In this document: piece by piece, positions 28,386 to 36,385 of the stretch | How positions within the stretch are numbered: position 1 is the stretch's first letter | Layout of the letters: each line of letters starts with the position of its first letter | Program-made: the position numbers and the translations under genes | The notes under the pieces: model-generated | Databases searched by the model: none | Told to the model about the DNA's origin: nothing | The model's input: the letters and a program-made list of their open reading frames with translations, nothing else | NCBI RefSeq assembly: GCF_017639205.1 | Contig: NZ_CP071139.1 | Coordinates: 7,191,501-7,255,500 of the forward strand | From: Streptomyces nojiriensis | GTDB lineage: Bacteria > Actinomycetota > Actinomycetes > Streptomycetales > Streptomycetaceae | DNA length: 64,000 nt | Reading direction: 5' to 3'

Positions 28386-28410
28386 CTACGCATACCGTCT
28401 ACGTGCGTAG
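28386..28410 (+). promoter_or_regulatory. Inverted repeat upstream of the pyrimidine operon
   Basis: CTACGCA (28386-28392) and TGCGTAG (28404-28410) form a perfect 7-bp inverted repeat with an 11-base spacer, within a run of several CTACG motifs (28371-28410). It lies 32 bases before the first gene of the operon and is a candidate operator; no regulator gene is adjacent. Confidence 0.5.
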
Positions 28411-28441
28411 AACCCGGCGTTCCCGTCGCGAGGAGCAGCTC

Positions 28442-29284
28442 ATGGCCCAAGTCGTCCGCGCCGCGCTGGTCCAGGCCACCTGGACCGGAGACACCGAATC
28501 GATGATCGCCAAACACGAGGAGCACGCCCGGCGGGCAGCAGCCCAGGGCGCGCAGATCATCGGCTTCCAAGAAGTCTTCAACGCCCCCTACTTCTGTCAG
28601 GTCCAGGAGCCCGAGCACTACGGATGGGCCGAGGCCGTTCCCGACGGTCCGACCGTACGCCGTATGCAGGACCTCGCCCGCGAGACCGGCATGGTGATCG
28701 TCGTACCGGTCTTCGAGCTGGAGAGCGAGGGCTTCTACTACAACACCGCCGCCGTCATCGACGCCGACGGCAGCTACCTGGGCAAGTACCGCAAGCACCA
28801 CATCCCCCAGGTCAAAGGCTTCTGGGAGAAGTACTACTTCCGTCCGGGCAACCTCGGCTGGCCCGTCTTCGACACCGCCGTGGGCCGGATCGGCGTCTAC
28901 ATCTGCTACGACCGCCACTTCCCCGAGGGATGGCGCCAACTGGGCCTGGCCGGAGCCCAGCTGGTCTACAACCCCTCCGCCACCTCCCGAGGCCTGTCCG
29001 CGTACCTGTGGCAGCTGGAGCAGCCCGCCTCCGCCGTCGCCAACGAGTACTTCGTCGCCGCGATCAACCGCGTCGGCCAGGAGGAGTACGGCGACAACGA
29101 CTTCTACGGCACCAGCTACTTCGTCGACCCGCGCGGTCAGTTCGTCGGGGAGGTCGCCAGCGACAAGGACGAGGAGCTCGTCGTCCGCGACCTCGACTTC
29201 GACCTGATCAAGGAGGTCCGCGACCAGTGGGCCTTCTACCGCGACCGTCGTCCCGACGCCTACGGAGGGCTCGTACAGCCGTGA
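28442..29284 (+). CDS. Nitrilase-superfamily amidohydrolase (beta-ureidopropionase-like)
   Basis: A 280-residue carbon-nitrogen hydrolase with the catalytic triad Glu44 (FQEVFNAPYF), Lys118 (YRKHHIP) and Cys155 (VYICYDRHFPEG). The N-carbamoyl-beta-alanine amidohydrolase branch is the best fit: it would release beta-alanine, CO2 and ammonia from N-carbamoyl-beta-alanine. GAGGAG lies six bases upstream of the ATG. First of four genes with aminotransferase, dihydropyrimidinase and an LLM oxidoreductase, giving steps two to four of reductive pyrimidine breakdown. Confidence 0.9.
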   Translation: MAQVVRAALVQATWTGDTESMIAKHEEHARRAAAQGAQIIGFQEVFNAPYFCQVQEPEHYGWAEAVPDGPTVRRMQDLARETGMVIVVPVFELESEGFYYNTAAVIDADGSYLGKYRKHHIPQVKGFWEKYYFRPGNLGWPVFDTAVGRIGVYICYDRHFPEGWRQLGLAGAQLVYNPSATSRGLSAYLWQLEQPASAVANEYFVAAINRVGQEEYGDNDFYGTSYFVDPRGQFVGEVASDKDEELVVRDLDFDLIKEVRDQWAFYRDRRPDAYGGLVQP

Positions 29285-30573
29285 CCAACCCGACCCCGCT
29301 CCACAGCCGCCACCGCACCGTCCTGCCCGACTGGCTCGCGCTCTACTACAAGCACCCCATCGAGCTCACCCACGGCGAGGGCCGCCACGTCTGGGACGCC
29401 GACGGCAACCGCTACCTCGACTTCTTCGGCGGCATCCTCACCACGATGACCGCCCACGCCCTGCCCGAGGTCACCAAGGCCGTGTCCGAGCAGGCCGGGC
29501 GGATCATCCACTCCTCCACCCTGTACCTCAACCGGCCGATGATCGAGCTGGCCGAGCGGGTCGCCGCCCTCTCCGGCATCCCCGACGCCCGGGTCTTCTT
29601 CACCACGTCCGGCACCGAGGCCAACGACACCGCCCTGCTGCTCGCGACGACGTACCGCCGCTCCAACCAGATCCTGGCGATGCGCAACAGCTACCACGGG
29701 CGGTCCTTCTCCACCGTCTCGATCACCGGCAACCGCGGCTGGTCCCCGACCAGCCTGTCGCCGCTGCAGACGTACTACGTCCAGGGCGCGGTCCGTACCC
29801 GCGGCCCCCTCGCCCACCTGGACGACGCCGCCTTCACCGCCGCCGCCGTCGAGGACCTGGAGGACGTACTCGGCCAGGCCCGCGGGGGAGTGGCCGCCCT
29901 GATCGCCGAACCGATCCAGGGCGTCGGCGGCTTCACCTCCCCGCCCGACGGCCTCTACGGAGCCTTCCGCGAGGTCCTGAACCACCACGGCATCCTGTGG
30001 ATCAGCGACGAGGTGCAGACCGGCTGGGGCCGCACCGGCGACAACTTCTGGGGCTGGCAGGCACACGCCCAGAACGGCCCGCCGGACATCCTCACCTTCG
30101 CCAAGGGCATCGGCAACGGCATGTCCATCGGCGGCGTCGTGGCCCGCGCCGAGGTGATGAACTGCCTGGACTCCAACTCCATCTCCACCTTCGGCGGCTC
30201 CCCGGTCACCATGGCGGCCGGCGTCGCCAACCTCGCGTACCTGCTGGAGCACGACCTCCAGGGCAACGCCCGCCGCGTCGGCGGCATGCTCCTGGAGCGG
30301 CTGCGCGCGATCGCCGCCACCGTGCCCGCCGTACGGGAGATCCGCGGCCGGGGCCTGATGGCCGGCCTCGAACTCACGAAGCCGGGCACCGACGAGGCCG
30401 ACCCGGACGCGGCCGCGGCCGTCCTGGAGGCGGCCCGCGAAGGCGGCCTGCTGCTCGGCAAGGGCGGCGGGTACAACACCAGCGTGCTGCGCATCGCGCC
30501 GCCGCTGTCCCTCACCGTCGCCGAGGCGGAAGAGGGCGCCGAGATCCTCGAACAGGCCTTGCGCAGCATTTGA
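29281..30573 (+). CDS. Class III PLP aminotransferase (beta-alanine or omega-amino-acid type)
   Basis: A 430-residue fold-type I aminotransferase. Recognisable parts are FFTTSGTEANDTALLLA (phosphate site), ISDEVQTGWGRTG with the cofactor Asp, and LTFAKGIGNGMSIGG with the Schiff-base Lys275. In this operon it would convert beta-alanine or 3-aminoisobutyrate to the semialdehyde with pyruvate or oxoglutarate as acceptor. The GTG start overlaps the amidohydrolase stop (GTGA). AGXT2-like proteins are the closest remembered relatives. Confidence 0.9.
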   Translation: MTNPTPLHSRHRTVLPDWLALYYKHPIELTHGEGRHVWDADGNRYLDFFGGILTTMTAHALPEVTKAVSEQAGRIIHSSTLYLNRPMIELAERVAALSGIPDARVFFTTSGTEANDTALLLATTYRRSNQILAMRNSYHGRSFSTVSITGNRGWSPTSLSPLQTYYVQGAVRTRGPLAHLDDAAFTAAAVEDLEDVLGQARGGVAALIAEPIQGVGGFTSPPDGLYGAFREVLNHHGILWISDEVQTGWGRTGDNFWGWQAHAQNGPPDILTFAKGIGNGMSIGGVVARAEVMNCLDSNSISTFGGSPVTMAAGVANLAYLLEHDLQGNARRVGGMLLERLRAIAATVPAVREIRGRGLMAGLELTKPGTDEADPDAAAAVLEAAREGGLLLGKGGGYNTSVLRIAPPLSLTVAEAEEGAEILEQALRSI

Positions 30574-30586
30574 GTAGGGGGATCAC

Positions 30587-31987
30587 ATGAGCATCCGCAC
30601 CCTGATCCGCGGCGGCCTCGTCGTCACGGCCTCCGACGAACTGCACGCGGACGTCCTGATCGAGGACGGCCGCGTGGCGGCACTGGCCGCACACGGCTCG
30701 GCGGCGGCCGACGCCTGGACGGCCGACCGCACGATCGACGCGACCGGGAAGTACGTGATCCCCGGCGGGGTCGACGCGCACACCCACATGGAACTTCCCT
30801 TCGGAGGCACCTCGGCCTCCGACACCTTCGAGACCGGAACCAGAGCCGCCGCCTGGGGCGGCACCACCACCATCGTCGACTTCGCCGTGCAGAGCGTGGG
30901 CCACTCCCTGCGCGAGGGGCTCGACACCTGGTACGCCAAGGCCGACGGCAACTGCGCCGTCGACTACGCGTTCCACATGATCCTCTCGGACATCAACGAG
31001 AGAACGCTCAAGGAGATGGACCACCTCGTCGGCGAGGGGGTCACCTCCTTCAAGCTGTTCATGGCCTACCCCGGCGTCTTCTACAGCGACGACGGGCAGA
31101 TCCTGCGCGCCATGCAGCGCGGCGCCGCCAACGGCGGGCTGATCATGATGCACGCCGAGAACGGCATCGCGATCGACGTCCTCGTCGAACAGGCCCTCGC
31201 GCGCGGGGAGACCGACCCCCGCCACCACGGTGAGGTCCGCAAGGTCCTGCTGGAGGCCGAGGCCACCCACCGCGCCATCCAGCTGGCGCGGGTCGCGGGC
31301 GCCCCGCTGTACGTGGTCCACGTCTCGGCGGAGGAGGCGGTGGCGGAGCTCGCCGCCGCCCGCGACAAGGGCCTGCCCGTCTTCGGGGAGACCTGTCCGC
31401 AGTACCTGTTCCTGTCCACGGACAACCTGGAGGAGCCGGACTTCCAGGGTGCCAAGTACGTCTGCTCCACACCGCTGCGACCGAGGGAACACCAGGCGGC
31501 GCTGTGGCGGGGCCTGCGGACCAACGACCTCCAGGTGGTCTCCACCGACCACTGTCCCTTCTGCTTCCGGGGCCAGAAGGAGCTGGGCCGCGGGGACTTC
31601 TCGAAGATCCCCAACGGGCTGCCGGGCGTGGAGAACCGTATGGACCTCCTCCACCAGGCGGTCCTGGACGGGCACATCAGCCGCCGACGCTGGATCGAGA
31701 TCGCGTGCGCGACCCCGGCCCGGATGTTCGGCCTCTACCCGCAGAAGGGCACCATCGCGCCGGGCTCCGACGCCGACATCGTCCTCTACGATCCGCACGC
31801 CGAGCAGGTCATCTCCGCCGAGACGCACCACATGAACGTGGACTACTCGGCGTACGAGGGCAGGCGGATCACCGGACGCGTCGACACCGTCCTCTCGCGC
31901 GGCGAACTCGTCATCGACCAGCGCGAATTCACCGGCCGGGCCGGCCACGGCGCCTTCGTTCCCCGCTCCACCTGCCAGTACCTGTAA
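30587..31987 (+). CDS. hydA: Dihydropyrimidinase (hydantoinase)
   Basis: A 466-residue amidohydrolase of the D-hydantoinase/dihydropyrimidinase family. The binuclear metal site is visible: GGVDAHTHMELPFGG (HxH), SFKLFMAYPG with the carboxylated Lys, MHAENG and YVVHVSAEEA His residues, and STDHCPFC with the Asp. It opens dihydrouracil or dihydrothymine to the N-carbamoyl beta-amino acid. AGGGGG precedes the ATG. Size and motifs are complete. Confidence 0.93.
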   Translation: MSIRTLIRGGLVVTASDELHADVLIEDGRVAALAAHGSAAADAWTADRTIDATGKYVIPGGVDAHTHMELPFGGTSASDTFETGTRAAAWGGTTTIVDFAVQSVGHSLREGLDTWYAKADGNCAVDYAFHMILSDINERTLKEMDHLVGEGVTSFKLFMAYPGVFYSDDGQILRAMQRGAANGGLIMMHAENGIAIDVLVEQALARGETDPRHHGEVRKVLLEAEATHRAIQLARVAGAPLYVVHVSAEEAVAELAAARDKGLPVFGETCPQYLFLSTDNLEEPDFQGAKYVCSTPLRPREHQAALWRGLRTNDLQVVSTDHCPFCFRGQKELGRGDFSKIPNGLPGVENRMDLLHQAVLDGHISRRRWIEIACATPARMFGLYPQKGTIAPGSDADIVLYDPHAEQVISAETHHMNVDYSAYEGRRITGRVDTVLSRGELVIDQREFTGRAGHGAFVPRSTCQYL

Positions 31988-32006
31988 AGCGTCAAGGAGC
32001 CGCCCC

Positions 32007-33005
32007 ATGGACTTCGGCCTCGTCCTGCAGACCGACCCGCCCGCATCCCAGGTCATCAGCCTCATGAAGCGCGCCGAGCGCAACGGCTTCCGCTACGGCT
32101 GGACCTTCGACTCCGCCGTGCTGTGGCAGGAGCCGTTCGTCATCTACAGCCAGATCCTGGCCAACACGCAGAAGCTGCACATCGGCCCGATGGTCACCAA
32201 CCCGGGCACCCGGACCTGGGAGGTCACCGCCTCCACCTTCGCCACCCTCAACGACATGTACGGCAACCGCACCGTCTGCGGCATCGGCCGCGGCGACTCG
32301 GCGATGCGGGTCGCCGGGCGCAAGCCCAACACCCTGGCCCGCCTGGGCGAGGCCATCGACGTGATCCGGGACCTGGCCGAGGGCCGCGAGGCCTCGGTGG
32401 ACGGCAACCCGGTCCGCCTGCCGTGGATCCGCGACGGGAAACTCCCCGTGTGGATGGCGGCGTACGGGCCCAAGGCCCTGGCCCTGGCGGGGGAGAAGGC
32501 CGACGGGTTCATCCTCCAGCTCGCCGACCTCTACCTGACCGAGTGGATGATCAAGTCGGTCCGCGAAGCCGCCGTCGAGGCCGGCCGCGACCCGGCGGAG
32601 ATCACCATCTGCGTGGCGGCCCCCGCGTACGTGAGCGAGGACCTCGCGCACGCCCGCGACCAGTGCCGCTGGTTCGGCGGCATGGTCGGCAACCACGTCG
32701 CGGACCTCGTCGGCCGGTACGGCGAGCACTCCTCGATGGTCCCCGACGAGCTCACCGAGTACATCAAGGCCCGCCAGGGCTACGACTACAGCCACCACGG
32801 CCGGGCCGGGAACCCGTCCACCGACTTCGTCCCCGACGAGATCGTCGACCGCTTCTGCCTGCTGGGCCCGGCGGAGGCGCACATCGAGAAGCTGCGGGCC
32901 CTGCGCGACCTGGGCGTCGACCAGTTCGCCGTCTACGACATGCACGATGCCCGCGAAGCGACCATCGATGCGTACGGCTCCGACATCATCCCGTCGCTCA
33001 GCTGA
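32007..33005 (+). CDS. LLM-class F420-dependent oxidoreductase (TIGR03842-like)
   Basis: A 332-residue luciferase-like TIM barrel starting MDFGLVLQTDPPASQVISLM. From memory this is the TIGR03842 subfamily, found beside dihydropyrimidinase genes in actinobacteria. Typical parts are GYTWTFDSAVLW-like RYGWTFDSAVLWQEPF, GPMVTNPGTRTWEVTAS and CGIGRGDSAMRVAG. It uses coenzyme F420 or possibly FMN. Since no PydA-type dihydropyrimidine dehydrogenase is in the cluster, it may carry out the first redox step on uracil/thymine or a related ring; this is inference. AAGGAG lies ahead of the ATG. Confidence 0.88.
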   Translation: MDFGLVLQTDPPASQVISLMKRAERNGFRYGWTFDSAVLWQEPFVIYSQILANTQKLHIGPMVTNPGTRTWEVTASTFATLNDMYGNRTVCGIGRGDSAMRVAGRKPNTLARLGEAIDVIRDLAEGREASVDGNPVRLPWIRDGKLPVWMAAYGPKALALAGEKADGFILQLADLYLTEWMIKSVREAAVEAGRDPAEITICVAAPAYVSEDLAHARDQCRWFGGMVGNHVADLVGRYGEHSSMVPDELTEYIKARQGYDYSHHGRAGNPSTDFVPDEIVDRFCLLGPAEAHIEKLRALRDLGVDQFAVYDMHDAREATIDAYGSDIIPSLS

Positions 33006-33277
33006 CTCCTGCGTTCTCGACCGAATCCAGCCATCCGGCTGGAGACAGTCAGGGCCGGGCGGGTCGTGCGTCGGCGGCCTGCCCGGCCGCAGGCGGCCTT
33101 GCCGTCGCAGGAGACGGGCCGGCGGGCGACGCGTTCGAAGGCCCAGCTCATGGACTCGCCGAGGGGCCGTGTGCGAGGCGGAGAATGACCCCGCGCGCCA
33201 CACGGCCCACCCTCCACGGCGAGAGATCGGGCCTTCACGAATTCCAGCGGTGGATTCGGTCAAGACCGCTTGGGCTG
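33006..33277. other. Intergenic region after the pyrimidine operon
   Basis: No convincing gene is seen: frames lack GC3 bias or starts. A small hairpin, TCCAGCC-atcc-GGCTGGA at 33027-33043, stands 22 bases after the oxidoreductase stop and may end the operon transcript. From about 33230 on the base composition becomes richer in A and T, marking the accessory segment that follows. Confidence 0.5.
33027..33043 (+). terminator. Hairpin after the pyrimidine operon
   Basis: A 7-bp stem (TCCAGCC/GGCTGGA) with a short loop, 22 bases beyond the stop at 33005. There is no T-run, as is usual in Streptomyces, so this is a modest candidate. Confidence 0.4.
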
Positions 33278-33306
33278 TTGACTTCCATGAACCTGCCGAC
33301 GAAGAT
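33278..33306 (+). promoter_or_regulatory. Possible promoter of the lactococcin-like gene
   Basis: TTGACT at 33278-33283 and GAAGAT at 33301-33306 are 17 bases apart. If used, transcription would start near 33312. That would leave the in-frame ATG at 33287 outside the mRNA and favour the GTG at 33350 as start codon. Confidence 0.4.
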
Positions 33307-33349
33307 CGCTGTGCAACTTTCGCGAGGGAAGTTGAGAAACGGGGATCTC

Positions 33350-33859
33350 GTGAGGAATTTAGGCAGGTCGATAGCCGTCGGATTTGCGGGTATCGCACTC
33401 GCGGTATGCAGCTTGGCCACGCCGGCCGCTGCGGACGACTCTCAGGCTGCAACCGTTACCGCAAATGGCGCTGTTGTCACCGCTGACGGTGCGAAGGTCG
33501 GCCAGGTCACGCTCCACAAGCGCGGCGACGGCACCGAGCCGCCCGCAGCACTGGGAAATCCCTCCGAATGGGGTGTGGCGGAGATCAAGGTGCCCACATC
33601 GGCGGGCCCCTTCGGCGCGCAGGGGTGGAGCTGCCTCGACAACGTCAGCGGTGGCAGGTGGTGTCAGGGCTATGAATACGTCACCGCCGGAAAGCGCTGT
33701 TTCTCGAACTATCTCCACGGAACCAAGACGCACCGGTCCTCGGTGGAGCTCGCGGGTGTGATCGACACCAGTGGCTGGGTGCCCCGTGGCGAAGTCGCCA
33801 ATGCCTGGTACGTGGCGGGAGCCGGCTACACCTGCCGCACCTACTACGCCATCCAGTAG
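33350..33859 (+). CDS. Lactococcin 972-like secreted bacteriocin candidate
   Basis: A 169-residue exported protein. The signal peptide (VRNLGRSIAVGFAGIALAVC...) ends near AAA|DD at residue 28. The C-terminal half contains GRWCQGYEYV, CFSNYLHGTKTH and a Tyr-rich end CRTYYAIQ, which align with the GTWQHGYG, SNYHHGSKTH and FYYNFW parts of lactococcin 972, a lipid II-binding bacteriocin. Four Cys in the mature part could form two disulfides, absent in lactococcin 972. Codon 4 is TTA (33359-33361). Start choice: GTG 33350 gives a normal signal peptide; ATG 33287 adds 21 residues. The following membrane protein may be a partner. Confidence 0.72.
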   Translation: MRNLGRSIAVGFAGIALAVCSLATPAAADDSQAATVTANGAVVTADGAKVGQVTLHKRGDGTEPPAALGNPSEWGVAEIKVPTSAGPFGAQGWSCLDNVSGGRWCQGYEYVTAGKRCFSNYLHGTKTHRSSVELAGVIDTSGWVPRGEVANAWYVAGAGYTCRTYYAIQ

Positions 33860-33974
33860 GTTCCGGGGCCGGGCAGGTCGGCTGTCACACGATGGGGCTG
33901 CGCGGACGACCGCGCGGCCCCATGGTGGAGCCGTCTCCACTTCGGACGTGCCCGCGGAGCAGGGAAGGGAAGTC

Positions 33975-34583
33975 ATGCGCATTCCGCGCACTCGCCTCGT
34001 ACCGGTCGGGGTGTCTCTCGGCGCGGGGCTGCTGCTGGGGCTGCTGAGTCCCCTCGCCAACAAATGGGACAATCCCGCTTGCGTCGCCCTGGGCCTCGTG
34101 TTTTCCAGCGGATGGTCGTGGGCTTGTTACGCATTTCTGGTGGGTTGTTTCTGTCGATCCAGAATCGAGTCGACGGTACTGGCATCCCTTGGCTTGACTG
34201 TCGGCGTGGTGACTTATTACCTTTTCAAGGATTTCAGTCCGACCTTGCCGGCTGGAATGGAATCCGCCGAGGTTGTGAGTACCGATAATTCTTCCGGGAT
34301 TATTTTCTGGGGGATGGCGGCCTTCATTCTCGGAGGGCCTCTGGGATTTTTCGGCAACGTGGCTCGAACACCAGGTGTTTACGGCCTCCCGTTCCGGCTG
34401 ATCGTTCCTCTCGTGGCCTTTTTGGAGACCTCTGTGCGGCTCACTCGCGAGGCGGAGGGCCAAGGTCTGGTCACCACGGTGACGTGGACCGTGATGCGCT
34501 TTGTCGCAGCCGCTGTCGCGTTGGCTTTGGTGGGACACTCGATTTGGGATTGGCGGCGCTCTCGGCGTTACCCGGCCGGTTGA
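33975..34583 (+). CDS. Multi-pass membrane protein next to the bacteriocin-like gene
   Basis: A 202-residue membrane protein with five to six predicted helices (for example GVSLGAGLLLGLLSPLA, VLASLGLTVGVVTYYLF, IIFWGMAAFILGGPLGFFG, and FVAAAVALALVGHSIW). It may belong to the DUF6518-type Streptomyces family, by memory only. AAGGGAAG stands just before the ATG. Codon use is unlike its neighbours, with many A/T-ending codons (TTT, ATT, GAT, AAT), suggesting recent transfer. It follows the lactococcin-like gene by 115 bases; immunity or export function is inferred from position. Confidence 0.72.
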   Translation: MRIPRTRLVPVGVSLGAGLLLGLLSPLANKWDNPACVALGLVFSSGWSWACYAFLVGCFCRSRIESTVLASLGLTVGVVTYYLFKDFSPTLPAGMESAEVVSTDNSSGIIFWGMAAFILGGPLGFFGNVARTPGVYGLPFRLIVPLVAFLETSVRLTREAEGQGLVTTVTWTVMRFVAAAVALALVGHSIWDWRRSRRYPAG

Positions 34584-34628
34584 ACCTCCGACGAGCCCGC
34601 CCGATCGCGGCCGGGGCCCGTGCCGGAC

Positions 34629-36050
34629 TCAGGTCCGTGAGGTCTCCCGGTGCGACAGGCCGTTCAGGAGCTCGCGTTCGGCCGCGTTGAACTGAGGGCG
34701 GTCGAGCTGGGGACGCAGGGGGCCGATGAGGGCGGCCAGCAGCACGCGGGGCCTGACCAGGGACGCGGGTGGAGCCTGGAGGGCCAGGACGTCGGTCAGG
34801 GCCGTGGCGGCGTGGAACGATCCGGTCGCTGTGCGGGACAGACGGCTGACGTAGCGACGGAGGAGGCGATCGGTGACCTTCGGACGCTTGCCCCGGGTGG
34901 TCGTGAAATGGATGTCCTGGCCGGTGGCAAGGGCCCATGCGACGTTGACGGGCCGGGCGATGGCGCGCTGCGCGCGGTGGGCCAGGTCGTGGGTCGAGCC
35001 GGTCGCGAGCAGGTCGCGCAGAGCGAGGGCGCCCAGCGCTGCCACCGACATGCCCTGCGCGTAGACAGGGTTGAAGGTGGCCACCGAATCCCCCAGTGCC
35101 ACCAGGCCGTCGGGCCGCGCGCCGAGCCGTTCGTAGTAGTAGCGCCGGTTCGCCGTGCTATGGGTGACGCTGACATCGCCGAGCGGTTCGGCATGCTTCA
35201 GCAGGTCGGCCATGATCGGATGGCGCAGCGAACGGGCGAACGGCACGAAATGCTCCGCGGCGCGGGTGGGCTCTCCACCGGGGGCTCCCATCAGGCTGAC
35301 GTGCCAGCGGTCGCCATCGATCGGCAGAATGCCGCCGGCCTTGGCGGGCTGTCGCAGCAGCGGGTCGGCCTGCACACCGACGACCGGCCAGCCGCGCGTG
35401 GGGACGGGGGCCCGGTAGAGCCGGCTCGCATAGACCATGCCGGAGTCGAGACGCTCCTCGGCGAGGCCGGTGAGTCCGAGCCCGGCGAGCCACCGGGGCA
35501 GCCGGGAGGCCCGGCCGGAGGCGTCGATGACCAGGTCGGCCCGCAGTTCCGCCTCGATGCCGTCGGCACCACGCAGTCGTACACCCCTGACGGTACGGCG
35601 GTCGCCGAGCAGCCCGACCACTGTGGTGTGCGTACGCACAGTGACCCGCGGGTCCTTGAGGACTTCCTTCCGGACGACGAGGTCTGTCAGGTCCCGGCTC
35701 GCGGTGATCACGTAATGGGTGGCGCGCTGCCAGCGCCGGTACCAGCCCTCGGGCGAGAAGATCACCATGTCGGTGGTCACCGGTATGCGGTGGGCGCCCG
35801 CGGCTGTCAACCGGGCGATGCTGCCCGGTAGCAGGGCGTCGATCGCCTCTGCGCCGCCGGCCTGCAGCCAGTGGATATGAGCGGCCTGGGGGACTCCGGT
35901 GCGCGGTTCGGGCCCTGCGGGCAGATCGTGGGCCTCGAGGATCTCGACGGATTCGACATGTTCCTTGACCGCTGCGGCGGCGAGCATGCCGGCAAGGCTC
36001 CCCCCGATGATGACGACACGCTTGGGGTCGTGGCTCGTGGCTTGGCTCAT
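34629..36050 (-). CDS. FAD-dependent monooxygenase-like protein
   Basis: A 473-residue flavoprotein with the FAD dinucleotide motif VVIIGGSLAGMLAAAAV near residue 12, the second motif DLVIDASGRASRLPRWL, and the third motif VALGDSVATFNPVYAQGMSV, the order found in aromatic hydroxylase/geranylgeranyl reductase-type proteins. The last 100 residues are an Arg-rich helical extension. The substrate is unknown and no partner genes are adjacent, though a secondary-metabolite tailoring role is usual. The open frame extends further upstream but the ATG at 36050 precedes the fold directly. Confidence 0.85.
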   Translation of the reverse strand: MSQATSHDPKRVVIIGGSLAGMLAAAAVKEHVESVEILEAHDLPAGPEPRTGVPQAAHIHWLQAGGAEAIDALLPGSIARLTAAGAHRIPVTTDMVIFSPEGWYRRWQRATHYVITASRDLTDLVVRKEVLKDPRVTVRTHTTVVGLLGDRRTVRGVRLRGADGIEAELRADLVIDASGRASRLPRWLAGLGLTGLAEERLDSGMVYASRLYRAPVPTRGWPVVGVQADPLLRQPAKAGGILPIDGDRWHVSLMGAPGGEPTRAAEHFVPFARSLRHPIMADLLKHAEPLGDVSVTHSTANRRYYYERLGARPDGLVALGDSVATFNPVYAQGMSVAALGALALRDLLATGSTHDLAHRAQRAIARPVNVAWALATGQDIHFTTTRGKRPKVTDRLLRRYVSRLSRTATGSFHAATALTDVLALQAPPASLVRPRVLLAALIGPLRPQLDRPQFNAAERELLNGLSHRETSRT

Positions 36051-36385
36051 GACGGGCTGCCTCCTACGCGGGCACGGTGGTACGCACGGATGTTCCGGAC
36101 TGCGGGCGAAGGAGGGCGGTTCTGCGGGCGGTGAGGAGCATGGTCGGCGATCGTACAGATTCGGCTTCACCTCTGCCCCCCCGATACCGCGCCGGCGTCC
36201 CGCTTCCTGGTCACCTGCCGTCCCCGTGCGCCGGGGCGACGCCGAGTCCCTCGTCGGCGCCGCCCCGGCCCATTTCCAAGCACCACGTGTGTCTTCACGG
36301 TCGCCGCTGACCGGGGCTGCGGCCACCGCCCCGGTCAGTCGGCCCGCCCCGGCCCGTGGCTCCCGGAGCGGTCACCGCTGTTCGG
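36051..36385. other. Intergenic region with terminator of the Ig-repeat gene
   Basis: No gene is seen in this 335-base gap between two minus-strand genes. It contains a strong hairpin at 36307-36338 and must hold the promoter of the FAD gene, for which no clear boxes were found. Confidence 0.5.
36307..36338 (-). terminator. Hairpin after the Ig-repeat gene
   Basis: Perfect 11-bp arms CTGACCGGGGC (36307-36317) and GCCCCGGTCAG (36328-36338) with a 10-base loop, 48 bases past the stop of the Ig-repeat gene on the minus strand. Confidence 0.65.

Noticed and set aside
33287..33349. ATG at 33287 as start of the lactococcin-like gene
   Set aside because: It would add 21 residues ahead of a normal signal peptide and lies upstream of the predicted transcription start. 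It is kept as an alternative only.
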